Origin: Streptomyces sp. CG 926 | GTDB taxonomy: Bacteria; Actinomycetota; Actinomycetes; Streptomycetales; Streptomycetaceae | Reading direction: 5' to 3' | Length of the DNA: 64,000 nt | Assembly (NCBI RefSeq): GCF_003148825.1 | Contig: NZ_QGGZ01000001.1 | Coordinates: forward strand, 1-64,000 | Part shown: piece after piece, positions 1-8,266 of the stretch | Numbering within the stretch: the stretch's first letter is position 1 | How the letters are laid out: each line of letters starts with the position of its first letter | The notes under the pieces: generated by a model | What the model saw: only the letters and a program-made list of their open reading frames with translations | What the model was told of the DNA's origin: nothing | Databases searched by the model: none | Made by a program: the position numbers and the translations under genes

Positions 1-305
1 GCCCGTGAACGTCTCCACCCACACCGGCTCAGCCCTCAACACCCCACCCATACAGGCAAAATGCCCAAAACTGAGCCTTCTGCAACAACCTTTAGGCCGT
101 CTCTTTCGGAGCTTGCCGACCCTGCCGTCCGCAAACCGGGGACGGGCCTCCCGTCCCCGGTTCGGCCTATGACCGTGCCCCATTCGCCCGTTCCTGATCG
201 CGGGTCACCGCACCCCGACCTAGCGTGTCGGACATCGAGGCGCACGACCCCCCACGTGCGGAAAACCGTTCCGCGGCTGCTCCTCGGGGATCCGGAGAAT
301 CAACC
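1..305. other. Non-coding left edge with a repeat remnant and a hairpin
   Basis: I see no convincing gene here. Positions 93-120 match the terminal inverted repeat of the MITE near 2.6 kb at 23 of 28 bases. Positions 134-162 form a perfect 13-bp hairpin with a 3-nt loop. An 8-bp match to the MITE right end (CGACCTAG) occurs near 216-223 but is too short to prove a complete element. The last 15 bases hold the ribosome binding site GGAG of the next gene. Confidence 0.55.
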
Positions 306-914
306 ATGGGTGCGATACGTACCTCCGCCACCGCCCTGCTGAGCGTCGGCGCCACGGGCGCCGTACTCGCGCTCGGCGCCTTCGGCATGTCCGCCGCGAC
401 CGCGTCCGAGGCCCGGCCCACGATCACCTCGTTCGGCTTCACCCTCACGCCCTCGACCGTCGCCCCCGGGGGGCAGACGGTCCTCGCGGTCAGCCGCTGC
501 AACGCCGCCTACGCCACCGCCTCCTCCGGGGTCTTCGACACCGTGAGCATCGCCCGCGGCCAGACCGTGCGGGTCACCGTGGACCGGGACGCCCGGCGCG
601 GAGCCGTCTACTCCGTCTCCTTCACCTGCAACGGGGAGACCGGCTCCGCCGATCTGACGATCGCCGGCGGCAATACCGCACCCACCACGAGCTCCACGCG
701 GACCGGCACCGGCACCGGCACCGGCACCGGCACCAGCACCGGCACGACCCTCTTCCCCACCCCGTCCTCCGCCCTCGGTGTCCGCGGCGGACTGGGTGGC
801 AGCATCGCCGGCATGGATCCGCTGGAGCTCGGCGCCGGCGCCGGTCTGTTCCTCGCCGCCGCGGGCGGCGCCGTGTTCGCCCTGCGCCGTAGGGGCTCCG
901 ACGGTAGCCATTGA
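306..914 (+). CDS. Secreted protein with C-terminal membrane anchor, unknown function
   Basis: A 202-residue exported protein of unknown function. The ATG is chosen because GGAG lies 9 bases upstream and a clear signal peptide follows (hydrophobic residues about 8-30, Ala-rich cleavage region). A central domain of about 90 residues contains two cysteines (SRCNAAY and FTCNGE), which may form a disulfide. It is followed by a Thr/Gly linker made of repeated GT dipeptides, encoded by tandem ACCGGC hexamers (702-743). The C-terminus has a GGLGGS motif, a hydrophobic segment and an RRR tail, which is the layout of a sortase substrate without a recognisable LPXTG. The convergent neighbour has the same architecture, and a class F sortase lies 1 kb away. 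I infer a cell-surface protein; function is not assigned. Confidence 0.8.
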   Translation: MGAIRTSATALLSVGATGAVLALGAFGMSAATASEARPTITSFGFTLTPSTVAPGGQTVLAVSRCNAAYATASSGVFDTVSIARGQTVRVTVDRDARRGAVYSVSFTCNGETGSADLTIAGGNTAPTTSSTRTGTGTGTGTGTSTGTTLFPTPSSALGVRGGLGGSIAGMDPLELGAGAGLFLAAAGGAVFALRRRGSDGSH

Positions 915-925
915 ATGCGCCGGCC

Positions 926-993
926 ATCCCCCGCTACCGCCGATCGCCCCGAGTCCTGACGAGGACTCGGGGCGATCGGCGGTAGCGGGGGAT
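926..993. terminator. Perfect 32-bp hairpin, bidirectional terminator
   Basis: The arms at 926-957 and 962-993 are exactly complementary over 32 bp with a 4-nt loop (GACG). The hairpin lies between two convergent genes, 11 bp past one stop and 19 bp past the other, so it can serve both strands. There is no obvious T-tract, as is usual in Streptomyces. Confidence 0.9.
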
Positions 994-1012
994 CTGCGTC
1001 CGGGGAGAGCCG

Positions 1013-1537
1013 TCAGGCCCGGCTGCGCAGCGGGCGGCGACGACGCACCACGTGGGCTCCGGCACCCAGGGCCGCGGCGCCGACGAGGCCCGCGCCGATG
1101 GCGGTCTCGGCGGTGGACGGGCCGAACGATCCGCCGATGCCGCCCTGCGAGGGGTTGCCTTCGAGGATCGTGAAGCGGTGCGTGGCGACCAGGTTGCTGT
1201 CGTTGCACTTGACCGAGAGCGTGTGGTGGCCCGGCGAGGCGTGGTTGAAGACCCGGACGGTCGCGAAGCCGATCGACCCGGCGGACAGGTTGGCCGGCGG
1301 AAAGTTGCCGGGCGAGGCGACGGTACCGCCGTGTCCACAGCCCGCCGCGCTCACCTGCATCGTGGATCCCTGGTGGACGGAGTACGGGTTGACGGAAATG
1401 TTGCTGGGGCCGTTCCCGTTCCCACCCCCGTTCCCACCCCGGCCCCCGGGATCCTGGTTCGCGGAGGCGAATGGGGCACTGAGGCCGATCGCGGCGCAGG
1501 CTGCCGCCGCCACGGTAAGAGCGCGCAAGACACGCAT
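1013..1537 (-). CDS. Secreted protein with C-terminal membrane anchor, unknown function
   Basis: A 174-residue exported protein. The ATG is preceded by GGAGG at good spacing and opens a classical signal peptide (MRVLRALTVAAAACAAIGLS). The mature part begins with an Asn/Gly-rich stretch, then a domain of about 90 residues with two cysteines (AAGCGHGG and SVKCNDSN), a GGIGGS motif, a hydrophobic segment and an RRRR tail. This matches the protein encoded convergently to the left, so the two are likely paralogues in one surface module with the class F sortase 365 bp upstream. No LPXTG is present. Function unknown. Confidence 0.82.
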   Translation of the reverse strand: MRVLRALTVAAAACAAIGLSAPFASANQDPGGRGGNGGGNGNGPSNISVNPYSVHQGSTMQVSAAGCGHGGTVASPGNFPPANLSAGSIGFATVRVFNHASPGHHTLSVKCNDSNLVATHRFTILEGNPSQGGIGGSFGPSTAETAIGAGLVGAAALGAGAHVVRRRRPLRSRA

Positions 1538-1901
1538 GGTGGAACCTCCAGCGGAAAGCGCCCCGGAGCGTCGGCCCCGGATGATCGACGAGAACGCCTC
1601 CCACGTCGAACCCTCAGGTCGTCCCGCAACCTCCGCATTTCCGGCTTTGGGCCGCCCGGTTGAGCGACACGCCGAAGCGCACGCGACGTGGCTGACGGAT
1701 CCGCAGGTCACGACCCGTCAGGCATTTATGTGACGATTACCTGGATGGGCGCACCCCTTCCGGCCCCCTCCGGGTGGCGACCACCCGTTCGCCCTTCCCC
1801 TCTCGCCGTCCCGCCGGCCCGGCCTTAGCGTGCGTGAAGTAGGGCGTACAGGGGCGGGACAGGAACGCGGGTCGGGACCCCCGCGTCGGGAAGGGAGAAC
1901 G
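1538..1901. other. Divergent intergenic region, 364 bp
   Basis: No gene is seen. It must hold the promoters of the secreted protein (leftward) and the sortase (rightward). The least GC-rich stretch is around 1720-1742 (catttatgtgacgattacc). Just before the sortase start the sequence can fold a short stem (CGCGGG with CCCGCG), and GGGAAGGGAG is the sortase ribosome binding site. Confidence 0.45.
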
Positions 1902-2564
1902 ATGGGCGAGGACGAGACCGGGCAGAAACGCAGACACTCGCCGTGGGGCGTACTCGCCCTGGTCATGCTCACCGGCCTCGCCATGGTGCGAAACGGTGTG
2001 GATGTCGGCGACGGGCCTCCGCAGCCCACCGCGGCCTCGGCCGTCGCGGTGACGTCCGACCAGTTGCCGGCGAATCCGCCCACACCCCCGGCGGACATGG
2101 AGGTGCTGGAGCACTCGTCGGTCCAGCGCATCCGGATTCCCACGATCAGCGTGGACGCGCCGGTGATGACGGTCGGGCTGGACGCGGAGGGCTGGATCGA
2201 CGCGCCACCCCCGCAGGACCGCAATCTCGCCGGCTGGTACCTCAACGGCATCTCGCCGGGCCAGCGGGGCTCCGCGGTGATCGTGGGTCACGTGGACAAC
2301 GCGCAGGGACCCGCGGTCTTCTACGGCCTGGGCTCGGTCAAGCCGGGCAACCACATCGAGGTGGAGCGGTACGACGGCCGCACGGCGGTGTTCGAGGTCT
2401 ACGGCGTGGAGGTGTTCTCCAAGGAGGCCTTCCCCGGGGCCCGGGTGTACGGGGACACCGGGCACCCGGAGCTCCGGGTGATCACCTGCGGCGGCGGATA
2501 CTCGAAGGCCCGCGGCTACGACGGCAACGTGGTCGTCTTCGCCCGCATGGTGGAGGCCCGCTAG
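1902..2564 (+). CDS. Class F sortase
   Basis: A 220-residue membrane-anchored cysteine transpeptidase, expected to act on the outer face of the membrane and attach exported proteins to cell-wall acceptors. A short cytoplasmic N-terminus is followed by one transmembrane helix (about residues 15-30), a Pro-rich stalk, then the sortase fold from about residue 72. Catalytic residues are visible: His130 in VIVGHVDN, Cys196 in VITCGGG and Arg204 downstream. The TCGGG form of the Cys motif is typical of the actinobacterial class F family. The ATG is chosen over an in-frame upstream start because of the strong GGGAAGGGAG site. The two secreted proteins to the left are the obvious candidate partners. 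The stop codon TAG is part of the CTAG target site of the adjacent MITE. Confidence 0.9.
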   Translation: MGEDETGQKRRHSPWGVLALVMLTGLAMVRNGVDVGDGPPQPTAASAVAVTSDQLPANPPTPPADMEVLEHSSVQRIRIPTISVDAPVMTVGLDAEGWIDAPPPQDRNLAGWYLNGISPGQRGSAVIVGHVDNAQGPAVFYGLGSVKPGNHIEVERYDGRTAVFEVYGVEVFSKEAFPGARVYGDTGHPELRVITCGGGYSKARGYDGNVVVFARMVEAR

Positions 2565-2728
2565 GTCGTCTCTTTCGGATCTTGTCGGGTGAGCCCGGGT
2601 CGTCCGGTGCGGTGCCTCGCAAGGCGGAGGGGCGCCCGTGTACTGGACGTACTCGGGCGCCCCGACAACGCGGCGAGGTGCCGTGCCGGGCGGGCCGGGC
2701 CCGACAAGATCCGGAAGAGACGACCTAG
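2561..2728. mobile_element. MITE, 160 bp with 25-bp terminal inverted repeats and CTAG target duplication
   Basis: The termini begin GTCGTCTCTTTCGGATC (left) and GTCGTCTCTTCCGGATC (right, reverse complement). They pair over 25 bp with one mismatch. A 4-bp direct repeat CTAG flanks the element at 2561-2564 and 2725-2728, as expected for a target-site duplication of the IS5-like kind. The centre contains a further hairpin (GGGGCGCCCG at 2629-2638 against CGGGCGCCCC at 2654-2663), so almost the whole element can fold as one long stem. There is no transposase; it would need one in trans. It sits exactly at the sortase stop codon and can act as the transcript end between the sortase and the deacetylase. 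Confidence 0.85.
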
Positions 2729-2805
2729 GGGGTGTCCTGTCGATCCGCCCCGACCGGCAAGACACCCCCTGGGCCCGGGAGCATCCGCCGCGGCCGGCTC
2801 CCGGT

Positions 2806-3717
2806 TCAGCGGGGCGGCAGCACCGGGAGGGTCATCCGGTAGCCCCGCGCGAGCAGTTGGGGAAGGTACGAGGAGAGCGCCTGGACGCTCTGCGACCGGT
2901 TGCCCCCGGCGTCGTGCGAGAGGACGACCACGCCGGGGGCGGCGCCGTCCAGGATCCGGGAGATGATCGTCGGGGTCCCCGGTTCCGTCCAGTCCAGGCT
3001 GTCCACGGTCCAGGCGAGCGGCTCCATGCCGAGCTCCGCCCCGATCTCGAAGGCGGCCCGGTTCCAGGCCCCGTAGGGGGCCCGGAACCACAGCGGCGCC
3101 TCGCCGACGGCCTGCTGCACTACCTCGCTCGTACGGCCGATCTCGGAGGCGAGGGCGGGCCGGCTGAGCTGCGGGATGAGCGGGTGGGTCCAGGTGTGGT
3201 TGCCGATGACGTGGCCCTCGTCGACCATCCGGCGCAGCAGGTTCCGGTTCTCGGTGGCCATCTCCCCGCAGACGAAGAACATGGCGCGCACGCCGTACCG
3301 GGCGAGGGTGTCGAGGATGGCGGGGGTGTAGCGGGGGTCCGGGCCGTCGTCGAAGGTGAGCACCATGCCGCGCGACGCGGCGGCCTCGGCGGGGAGTTCC
3401 AGGATGGGCCGGGTCCGTACGGCCGGCTTCACGGCGGCGGCGCGCACCGGCGCGTCGGCGGTCATCGGCTGCAGGCGGTACGCCTTCTCGGGCAGCGCCC
3501 GCGCCCGCAACCCCGGCGCACCCGCCGCGGGTGGCGCACCCGCCGCGGGTGGCGCCCCCGGCCCGGCCGGTGCCCCGGACCCGCCCGGTCCCGGCCCCGG
3601 AGTTCCGCTGCCGCTCTCACCACTGACGGTGAGCAGTCCGGAGGCGGCCGCGACCCCGAGGAAGACGGCGGTACGCAGGACCGTGCGCCGCCCTACTGTC
3701 GGCTCGTCATTTTTCAT
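2806..3717 (-). CDS. Tat-exported polysaccharide deacetylase (CE4 / NodB family)
   Basis: A 303-residue protein predicted to remove N- or O-acetyl groups from cell-wall or extracellular polysaccharide. The N-terminus has a twin-arginine signal (GRRTVLRTAVFLGV, residues 9-22). A Gly/Pro/Ala linker follows, containing a repeated AGAPPA unit. The NodB domain fills roughly residues 115-300 with the usual metal and catalytic motifs: TFDDGPD (121-127), GNHTWTH with His174 and His178, RAPYG, and a C-terminal LSHD. The length is normal for exported actinobacterial members. The upstream region is locally AT-rich, which suits a promoter. The exact substrate (peptidoglycan or another glycan) cannot be told from sequence. 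Confidence 0.9.
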   Translation of the reverse strand: MKNDEPTVGRRTVLRTAVFLGVAAASGLLTVSGESGSGTPGPGPGGSGAPAGPGAPPAAGAPPAAGAPGLRARALPEKAYRLQPMTADAPVRAAAVKPAVRTRPILELPAEAAASRGMVLTFDDGPDPRYTPAILDTLARYGVRAMFFVCGEMATENRNLLRRMVDEGHVIGNHTWTHPLIPQLSRPALASEIGRTSEVVQQAVGEAPLWFRAPYGAWNRAAFEIGAELGMEPLAWTVDSLDWTEPGTPTIISRILDGAAPGVVVLSHDAGGNRSQSVQALSSYLPQLLARGYRMTLPVLPPR

Positions 3718-3854
3718 TATTACTACGTATCAACGACATCGCCGAAGTTGTCGAGAGGCGCGGAGGCACCCTGTCCCCCTCACCCGCTCGGCCCACGCCC
3801 GCAGTGTCGATCATGCTGTCTACACTGGTCCGTCGGGATGATCCGGGGGCGGCG

Positions 3855-4295
3855 ATGAGTCAGTACTTCGACATGGGTGACGTGACGCTGTGGAACCCGT
3901 CCAACGGGGCCTCCCGGATGTTCCGGCGCCAGGTGCCGGTCTTCGAGGCGGAGCTGGGGCTCGGTTCGGGCATCGGGCCGATGGAGAACGACGAGTGCCA
4001 GATCGACCCGATCGCCTTCGCGGACTTCGTCGACGCCCTGCTGGTACAGCACCGCAGGACGAGTCACGCCATCGTGCTCGCGCTCTCGGAGGGCTTCACC
4101 GCCACCGTGGTCGTGCTCGCGGAGCGGGCCGGGATCCGGGTGGACTGGGAGCGGCTCGGTGCTGACCCGGACGGCGCTCGCGAGGACGTACAGGTGTCCG
4201 CCGCGGGCATGGCCGCTCCGCCGCCCGGCCACAGTTGGTCCACGGGGCTGCGGGAGCTGGCGGCGCGCCTGGAACGGCGGATGCCGAGGCAATGA
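3855..4295 (+). CDS. Small conserved protein, DUF6086-like
   Basis: A 146-residue protein beginning MSQYFDMGDVTLWNPSNG. I choose this ATG, preceded by a G-rich GGGGGCGG, over an in-frame ATG 17 codons upstream because the sequence from MSQYFD onward looks like the conserved start of the Streptomyces DUF6086 family, recalled from general knowledge rather than a search. It has no signal peptide or membrane segment and is probably cytoplasmic. No catalytic motif is apparent and the role is unknown. It converges on lysX, 43 bp away. Confidence 0.65.
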   Translation: MSQYFDMGDVTLWNPSNGASRMFRRQVPVFEAELGLGSGIGPMENDECQIDPIAFADFVDALLVQHRRTSHAIVLALSEGFTATVVVLAERAGIRVDWERLGADPDGAREDVQVSAAGMAAPPPGHSWSTGLRELAARLERRMPRQ

Positions 4296-4338
4296 GGGCA
4301 CCTTCCCACGGCGACGACGAGGTCACGCCTCGGGGCGG

Positions 4339-7300
4339 TCAGCTGCGGCGGACCAACGGGAAGGGGAGGGTCTCGCGGATCGTCAGGCCCGTGAGGAACA
4401 TGACGAGGCGGTCCACGCCGATGCCGAGGCCGCCGGTGGGCGGCATCGCGTACTCCAGGGCGTCCAGGAAGTCGTTGTCGAGCTCCATCGCCTCCGGGTC
4501 GCCGCCCGCCGCGAGCAGGGACTGGGCGGTGAGTCGGCGGCGCTGTTCCACCGGGTCGGTCAGCTCCGAGTAGGCGGTGCCCAGTTCGGTGCCGAAGGCG
4601 ACCAGGTCCCAGCGTTCGGCGAGCCGGGGGTCCCGGCGGTGCTGGCGGGTGAGCGGGGAGACGTCGGTCGGGAAGTCCTTGTAGAAGGTGGGCAGCTCGG
4701 TGCGCTCCTCGACGAGGCGCTCGTACATCTCCAGCACCACGTCGCCGCGGGTGTCCTCGGGGGCGTGCGGGACCGATGCCCGGTCGCACAGCCGGCGCAG
4801 CACCTGCTCCTCGGTGTCGGCGTCGACCTCCTCGCCGAGCGCCTCGCTGATGGCCCCGTACATGGTCTTGACCGGCCAGGTTCCGGAGATGTCGTGGACG
4901 ACGAGCTTCCCGTCCGGTCCCGCCTTGTGGGCGATGGGTGAGCCGAAGGCGGCGGTGGCCGCTCCCTGGATCAGTTCGCGGGTGAGGTCGAGCATCACGT
5001 CGTAGTCGGCGAAGGCCTGGTAGGCCTCCAGCATGGTGAACTCGGGGTTGTGCTTGTAGGAGACGCCCTCGTTGCGGAAGGTGCGGCCCATCTCGAAGAC
5101 CTTCTCCATACCGCCGACGCAGAGCCGCTTGAGGTAGAGCTCGGGCGCGATGCGCAGGTACAGGTCGAGGTCGTAGGCGTTGATGTGGGTGCGGAAGGGC
5201 CGGGCGTTGGCGCCGCCGTGGATCTGCTGGAGCATCGGGGTCTCGACCTCCAGATAGCCGCGCTCCAGCAGCCCCTGGCGCAGGGCCTGGACCGCGCTGG
5301 AGCGGGCCCGTACGACGTCCCGGGCCTCGGGGCTCGCGACGAGGTCGAGGTAGCGGCGCCGGACCCGGGCCTCGGGGTCGGCGAGGCCTTTGCGCTTGTC
5401 CGGCAGGGGGCGCAGGCACTTGCCGGTGAGCTGCCAGGACCGGACCACGAGGGAGAGCTCGCCCGCCTTGCTGGCGCCGGTCTCGCCGCTGACGAGGACG
5501 TGGTCGCCGAAGTCGACCTGGGAGGTGAAGGAGTCCAGTACCTCGGCCCCGGCCTCGTCGCGGGTCAGCATGAGCTGGATGTCGCCGGACCAGTCGCGCA
5601 GGACGGCGAAGACCACACCGCCGAGGTCGCGTACGACCATCACGCGGCCGGCGAGCGTGGCCTGTTCGCCGGTCCGGGCGCCGGGCGCGAGGGTGGGCCG
5701 GCCGGGGGAACCCTGGTGGGTGGCCTTCAGTTCCGCGACGGTGTGGGTGCGCGGGCGGATCCCCACCGGGTACGGGTCGGTGCCGGCCGCACGGATGCGG
5801 TCCAGTTTGGCGTGGCGTACGCGGACCTGCTCGGGCAGCCGCTCGGCCGGAGCGCCCCCGTCCCCCTGCTCGACCGTGTCCAGGCCGAGGGCTTCGATGG
5901 CGGGCAGTCCCTCGGTGGAGGCGATGGCGGTGAGGCCCTTGGGATGGCCGTTGCCCCACAGGGTGCGCAGGCTGGGTACGGAGACGAAGCCCTCGGCGAT
6001 GCCGGAGGCGAGGCTGACCCGGGCGAGCGAGCCGGCGTCCTGGTAGCAGAGGAAGCGCGGGTACCACTCGGGGCCGTATTTGACGTTCGAGCGGTACAGG
6101 GCCTCCAGCTGCCACCAGCGGGAGAAGAAGAGGAGCAGTTTGCGCCACAGCTTCAGGACGGGGCCGGCGCCGATCCGGCCGCCCTCCTCGAAGGCGGAGC
6201 GGAAGACGGCGAAGTTGAGGGAGATCCGGCGTACGCCGAGACCGGGGGCGGCGGCGCAGAGCTGGGCGACCATGAACTCCATGACGCCGTTGGGCGCGGT
6301 TCGGTCGCGGCGCATCAGGTCGAGGGAGATCCCGTCCTTGCCCCAGGGGACGAAGGAGAGCAGGGCGATCAGCTCGCCCTGGTCGTCGAAGGCCTCGACC
6401 AGCAGGCAGTCCCCGTCCTCGCGGTCGCCGAGCCGGTCCAGGGCCATGGAGAAGCCGCGTTCGGTCTCGGTGTCGCGCCATCTGTCGGCGCTCTCCACGA
6501 TCCTTTGCATCTCGTCCTGGGAGAGGGCGGAGTGGCGGCGGATGACGGTGGTGGCGCCGGTGCGCCGGACCCGGTTGACGGCCTGGCGGGTGACGCGCAT
6601 CTCGCGGCCGTCGAGGTCGAAGTGGGCCACGTGCAGGATGGCCTCGTCGCCCAGTTGCAGGGCGCCGAGACCGGAGCGGCCGTAGGCCGTGGCGCCGTCC
6701 TCGGAGGCGCCCATGACGGCGGGCTGCCAGCCGTAGCGGCGGGCCACGGCCAGCCAGGCGTCGATGGCCGCGGTCCAGGAGGCGGGGTCGCCGACCGGGT
6801 CCCCGCTGGCGAGGCAGACGCCGGCCTCGACGCGGTAGGTGACGCCGGCCCTGCCGTTGGGGGCGAAGACGACGGCCTTGTCGCGCCGGGTGGCGAAGTA
6901 GCCGAGGGAGTCGCCCCGTCCGTAGGCACCGAGGAGGGCGCGGATCCGGGGCTCCTCGTCTCCGTGCAGGGCGGCGGTCAGGCGCTGGGAGCGGAAGAGG
7001 GTCATGGCCGCGTTCAGCAGGGCGGCGGCGCCGAAGAGGCCGAGCAGGAAGGACAGCGGGCGGGGTGGGTGGCCGTCGAACTCGCGGGCGGAGAAGAGGC
7101 CGCCGAAGACCTCCTTGGCGGCCCAGTCCAGCCACTGGCCCTTGGGCAGGCTGCCGGGGAAGAGGGCGACGAGCGCCCAGCCCACGAGTACGGCGGCGAG
7201 CAGGCCGAGGCCGAGCACGAGCAGGGCGTGCCACAGGGCCCCGGGGCGGGAGGCGGCGTAGAACTCGTCGCGGGCGGCGATCAGTACGGCCATCGCGGCG

Positions 7301-7677
7301 ACGGCGATGACCATGGAAGGGACGCCGATCCAGTACTCGCCGACGGCCATCTCCAGCACGTCGTCGACGATCAGCAGGGCCAAATAGGTGATGACGATCC
7401 ACCAGGCGACCTTCTTGCGGGTGCCGAGGGCCGCCGCGAGGAGGAAGAGGAAGACGGCGTAGGCGAGGTTCGCGCTGACCGGGACGACGATCAGGTCGAG
7501 GAAGCGTACGACGTGCCGCAGGAGCCGCCGCAGCGTGGGAGAAAGTGCGAGCAGGGCGCACAACAGGCCGAGCGCTCCGAAGAACGCGCCGAACCCGTCG
7601 GGTACCCGGTTCAGGAAGCGGTTCCGGGTTCCGTGCTTCTCCTCCACGATGGCACTTGCCGCACTGGTGGCACTCAT
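4339..7677 (-). CDS. lysX: Bifunctional lysylphosphatidylglycerol synthetase / lysyl-tRNA synthetase LysX
   Basis: A 1112-residue fusion. Residues about 25-230 hold six or seven transmembrane helices. About 245-530 is the MprF-type aminoacyl-phosphatidylglycerol transferase domain (DUF2156). From about 640 there is an OB-fold anticodon-binding domain, and from about 770 a class II lysyl-tRNA synthetase core with motif 2 (FRNEG) and motif 3 (GLGIGVDRLVMF). In mycobacteria the same architecture charges tRNA-Lys and moves lysine onto phosphatidylglycerol, reducing membrane negative charge and giving cationic-peptide resistance. The ATG of MSATSAAS is used; 29 codons of open frame upstream look non-coding. 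Length fits the family (about 1100-1170). The gene stands alone, divergent from a universal stress protein. Confidence 0.93.
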   Translation of the reverse strand: MSATSAASAIVEEKHGTRNRFLNRVPDGFGAFFGALGLLCALLALSPTLRRLLRHVVRFLDLIVVPVSANLAYAVFLFLLAAALGTRKKVAWWIVITYLALLIVDDVLEMAVGEYWIGVPSMVIAVAAMAVLIAARDEFYAASRPGALWHALLVLGLGLLAAVLVGWALVALFPGSLPKGQWLDWAAKEVFGGLFSAREFDGHPPRPLSFLLGLFGAAALLNAAMTLFRSQRLTAALHGDEEPRIRALLGAYGRGDSLGYFATRRDKAVVFAPNGRAGVTYRVEAGVCLASGDPVGDPASWTAAIDAWLAVARRYGWQPAVMGASEDGATAYGRSGLGALQLGDEAILHVAHFDLDGREMRVTRQAVNRVRRTGATTVIRRHSALSQDEMQRIVESADRWRDTETERGFSMALDRLGDREDGDCLLVEAFDDQGELIALLSFVPWGKDGISLDLMRRDRTAPNGVMEFMVAQLCAAAPGLGVRRISLNFAVFRSAFEEGGRIGAGPVLKLWRKLLLFFSRWWQLEALYRSNVKYGPEWYPRFLCYQDAGSLARVSLASGIAEGFVSVPSLRTLWGNGHPKGLTAIASTEGLPAIEALGLDTVEQGDGGAPAERLPEQVRVRHAKLDRIRAAGTDPYPVGIRPRTHTVAELKATHQGSPGRPTLAPGARTGEQATLAGRVMVVRDLGGVVFAVLRDWSGDIQLMLTRDEAGAEVLDSFTSQVDFGDHVLVSGETGASKAGELSLVVRSWQLTGKCLRPLPDKRKGLADPEARVRRRYLDLVASPEARDVVRARSSAVQALRQGLLERGYLEVETPMLQQIHGGANARPFRTHINAYDLDLYLRIAPELYLKRLCVGGMEKVFEMGRTFRNEGVSYKHNPEFTMLEAYQAFADYDVMLDLTRELIQGAATAAFGSPIAHKAGPDGKLVVHDISGTWPVKTMYGAISEALGEEVDADTEEQVLRRLCDRASVPHAPEDTRGDVVLEMYERLVEERTELPTFYKDFPTDVSPLTRQHRRDPRLAERWDLVAFGTELGTAYSELTDPVEQRRRLTAQSLLAAGGDPEAMELDNDFLDALEYAMPPTGGLGIGVDRLVMFLTGLTIRETLPFPLVRRS

Positions 7678-7781
7678 GGTTCGCACTGTAGGGAGGGCGG
7701 CGCCCGGGCGCGCGCCGAGCGGGAGGTGCGCTCGCCGGCCCGCGCTCCGGGCGTCGCGGAGCACGGCCTATCCTCGGCAGG

Positions 7782-8243
7782 GTGACGGAGCACGTGAATA
7801 CGGAATTCGAACGCGGTACCGACGGCCCGAAGGTGATCCTGGCCGGGGTCGACGGATCGGAGTCCTCGCTGCGGGCCGCGGCCTACGCGGCGGGGCTGGC
7901 CCGGCGGCAGAACGCCCTGCTGGCCCTGGTGTACGTCCAGCCGGTGATCCCGGCCGGCGCCGCGCTGGGCGCACCGGTGGCGGACACCACCGGGGAGATC
8001 GCGGAGGGGCTGGTGGCCGAGATCCGCGCCTCGGCGGAACGCCTCAAGGGCATCTACGACATGCGCTGGCAGTTCCACACCTTCCGCGGCGACCCGTACG
8101 CCGGTCTGGTGAGCGCGGCGGACGAGCTGATGGCCGACGCGGTGGTGGTCGGCGCCTCCGAGCAGGCGGGCCACCGCATCGTGGGGTCGGTGGCGATCCG
8201 CCTGGTCAAGGCGGGGCGCTGGCCCGTCACGGTGGTGCCGTAG
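7782..8243 (+). CDS. Universal stress protein (UspA family)
   Basis: A 153-residue single-domain Usp protein. It starts with GTG; no ATG is available nearby. VILAGVDGSESS (residues about 18-29) is the usual first strand and loop with the conserved Asp. The C-terminal VVVGASEQAGHRIVGSVA followed by WPVTVVP is the ATP-binding glycine motif and last strand. Such proteins usually respond to dormancy or oxygen and energy stress. It is divergent from lysX, with 104 bp between starts, so the two may share a control region. Target unknown. Confidence 0.88.
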   Translation: MTEHVNTEFERGTDGPKVILAGVDGSESSLRAAAYAAGLARRQNALLALVYVQPVIPAGAALGAPVADTTGEIAEGLVAEIRASAERLKGIYDMRWQFHTFRGDPYAGLVSAADELMADAVVVGASEQAGHRIVGSVAIRLVKAGRWPVTVVP

Positions 8244-8256
8244 GACCCCTGGGTCC
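8243..8256. terminator. Short hairpin between convergent genes
   Basis: GGACCC and GGGTCC pair around a 2-nt centre immediately after the universal stress protein stop, in a 23-bp convergent gap. It is short, so this is a weak call. Confidence 0.35.
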
Positions 8257-8266
8257 GGGGCCGGGG

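Noticed and set aside
216..223. Possible right end of a complete second MITE (CGACCTAG)
   Set aside because: Only 8 bp match the known terminus, and the rest of the inverted repeat is missing. I keep only the left-end remnant.
4064..7561. A 1165-codon frame overlapping lysX
   Set aside because: Arg/Pro-rich shadow in another frame of the same strand. LysX has full domain support.
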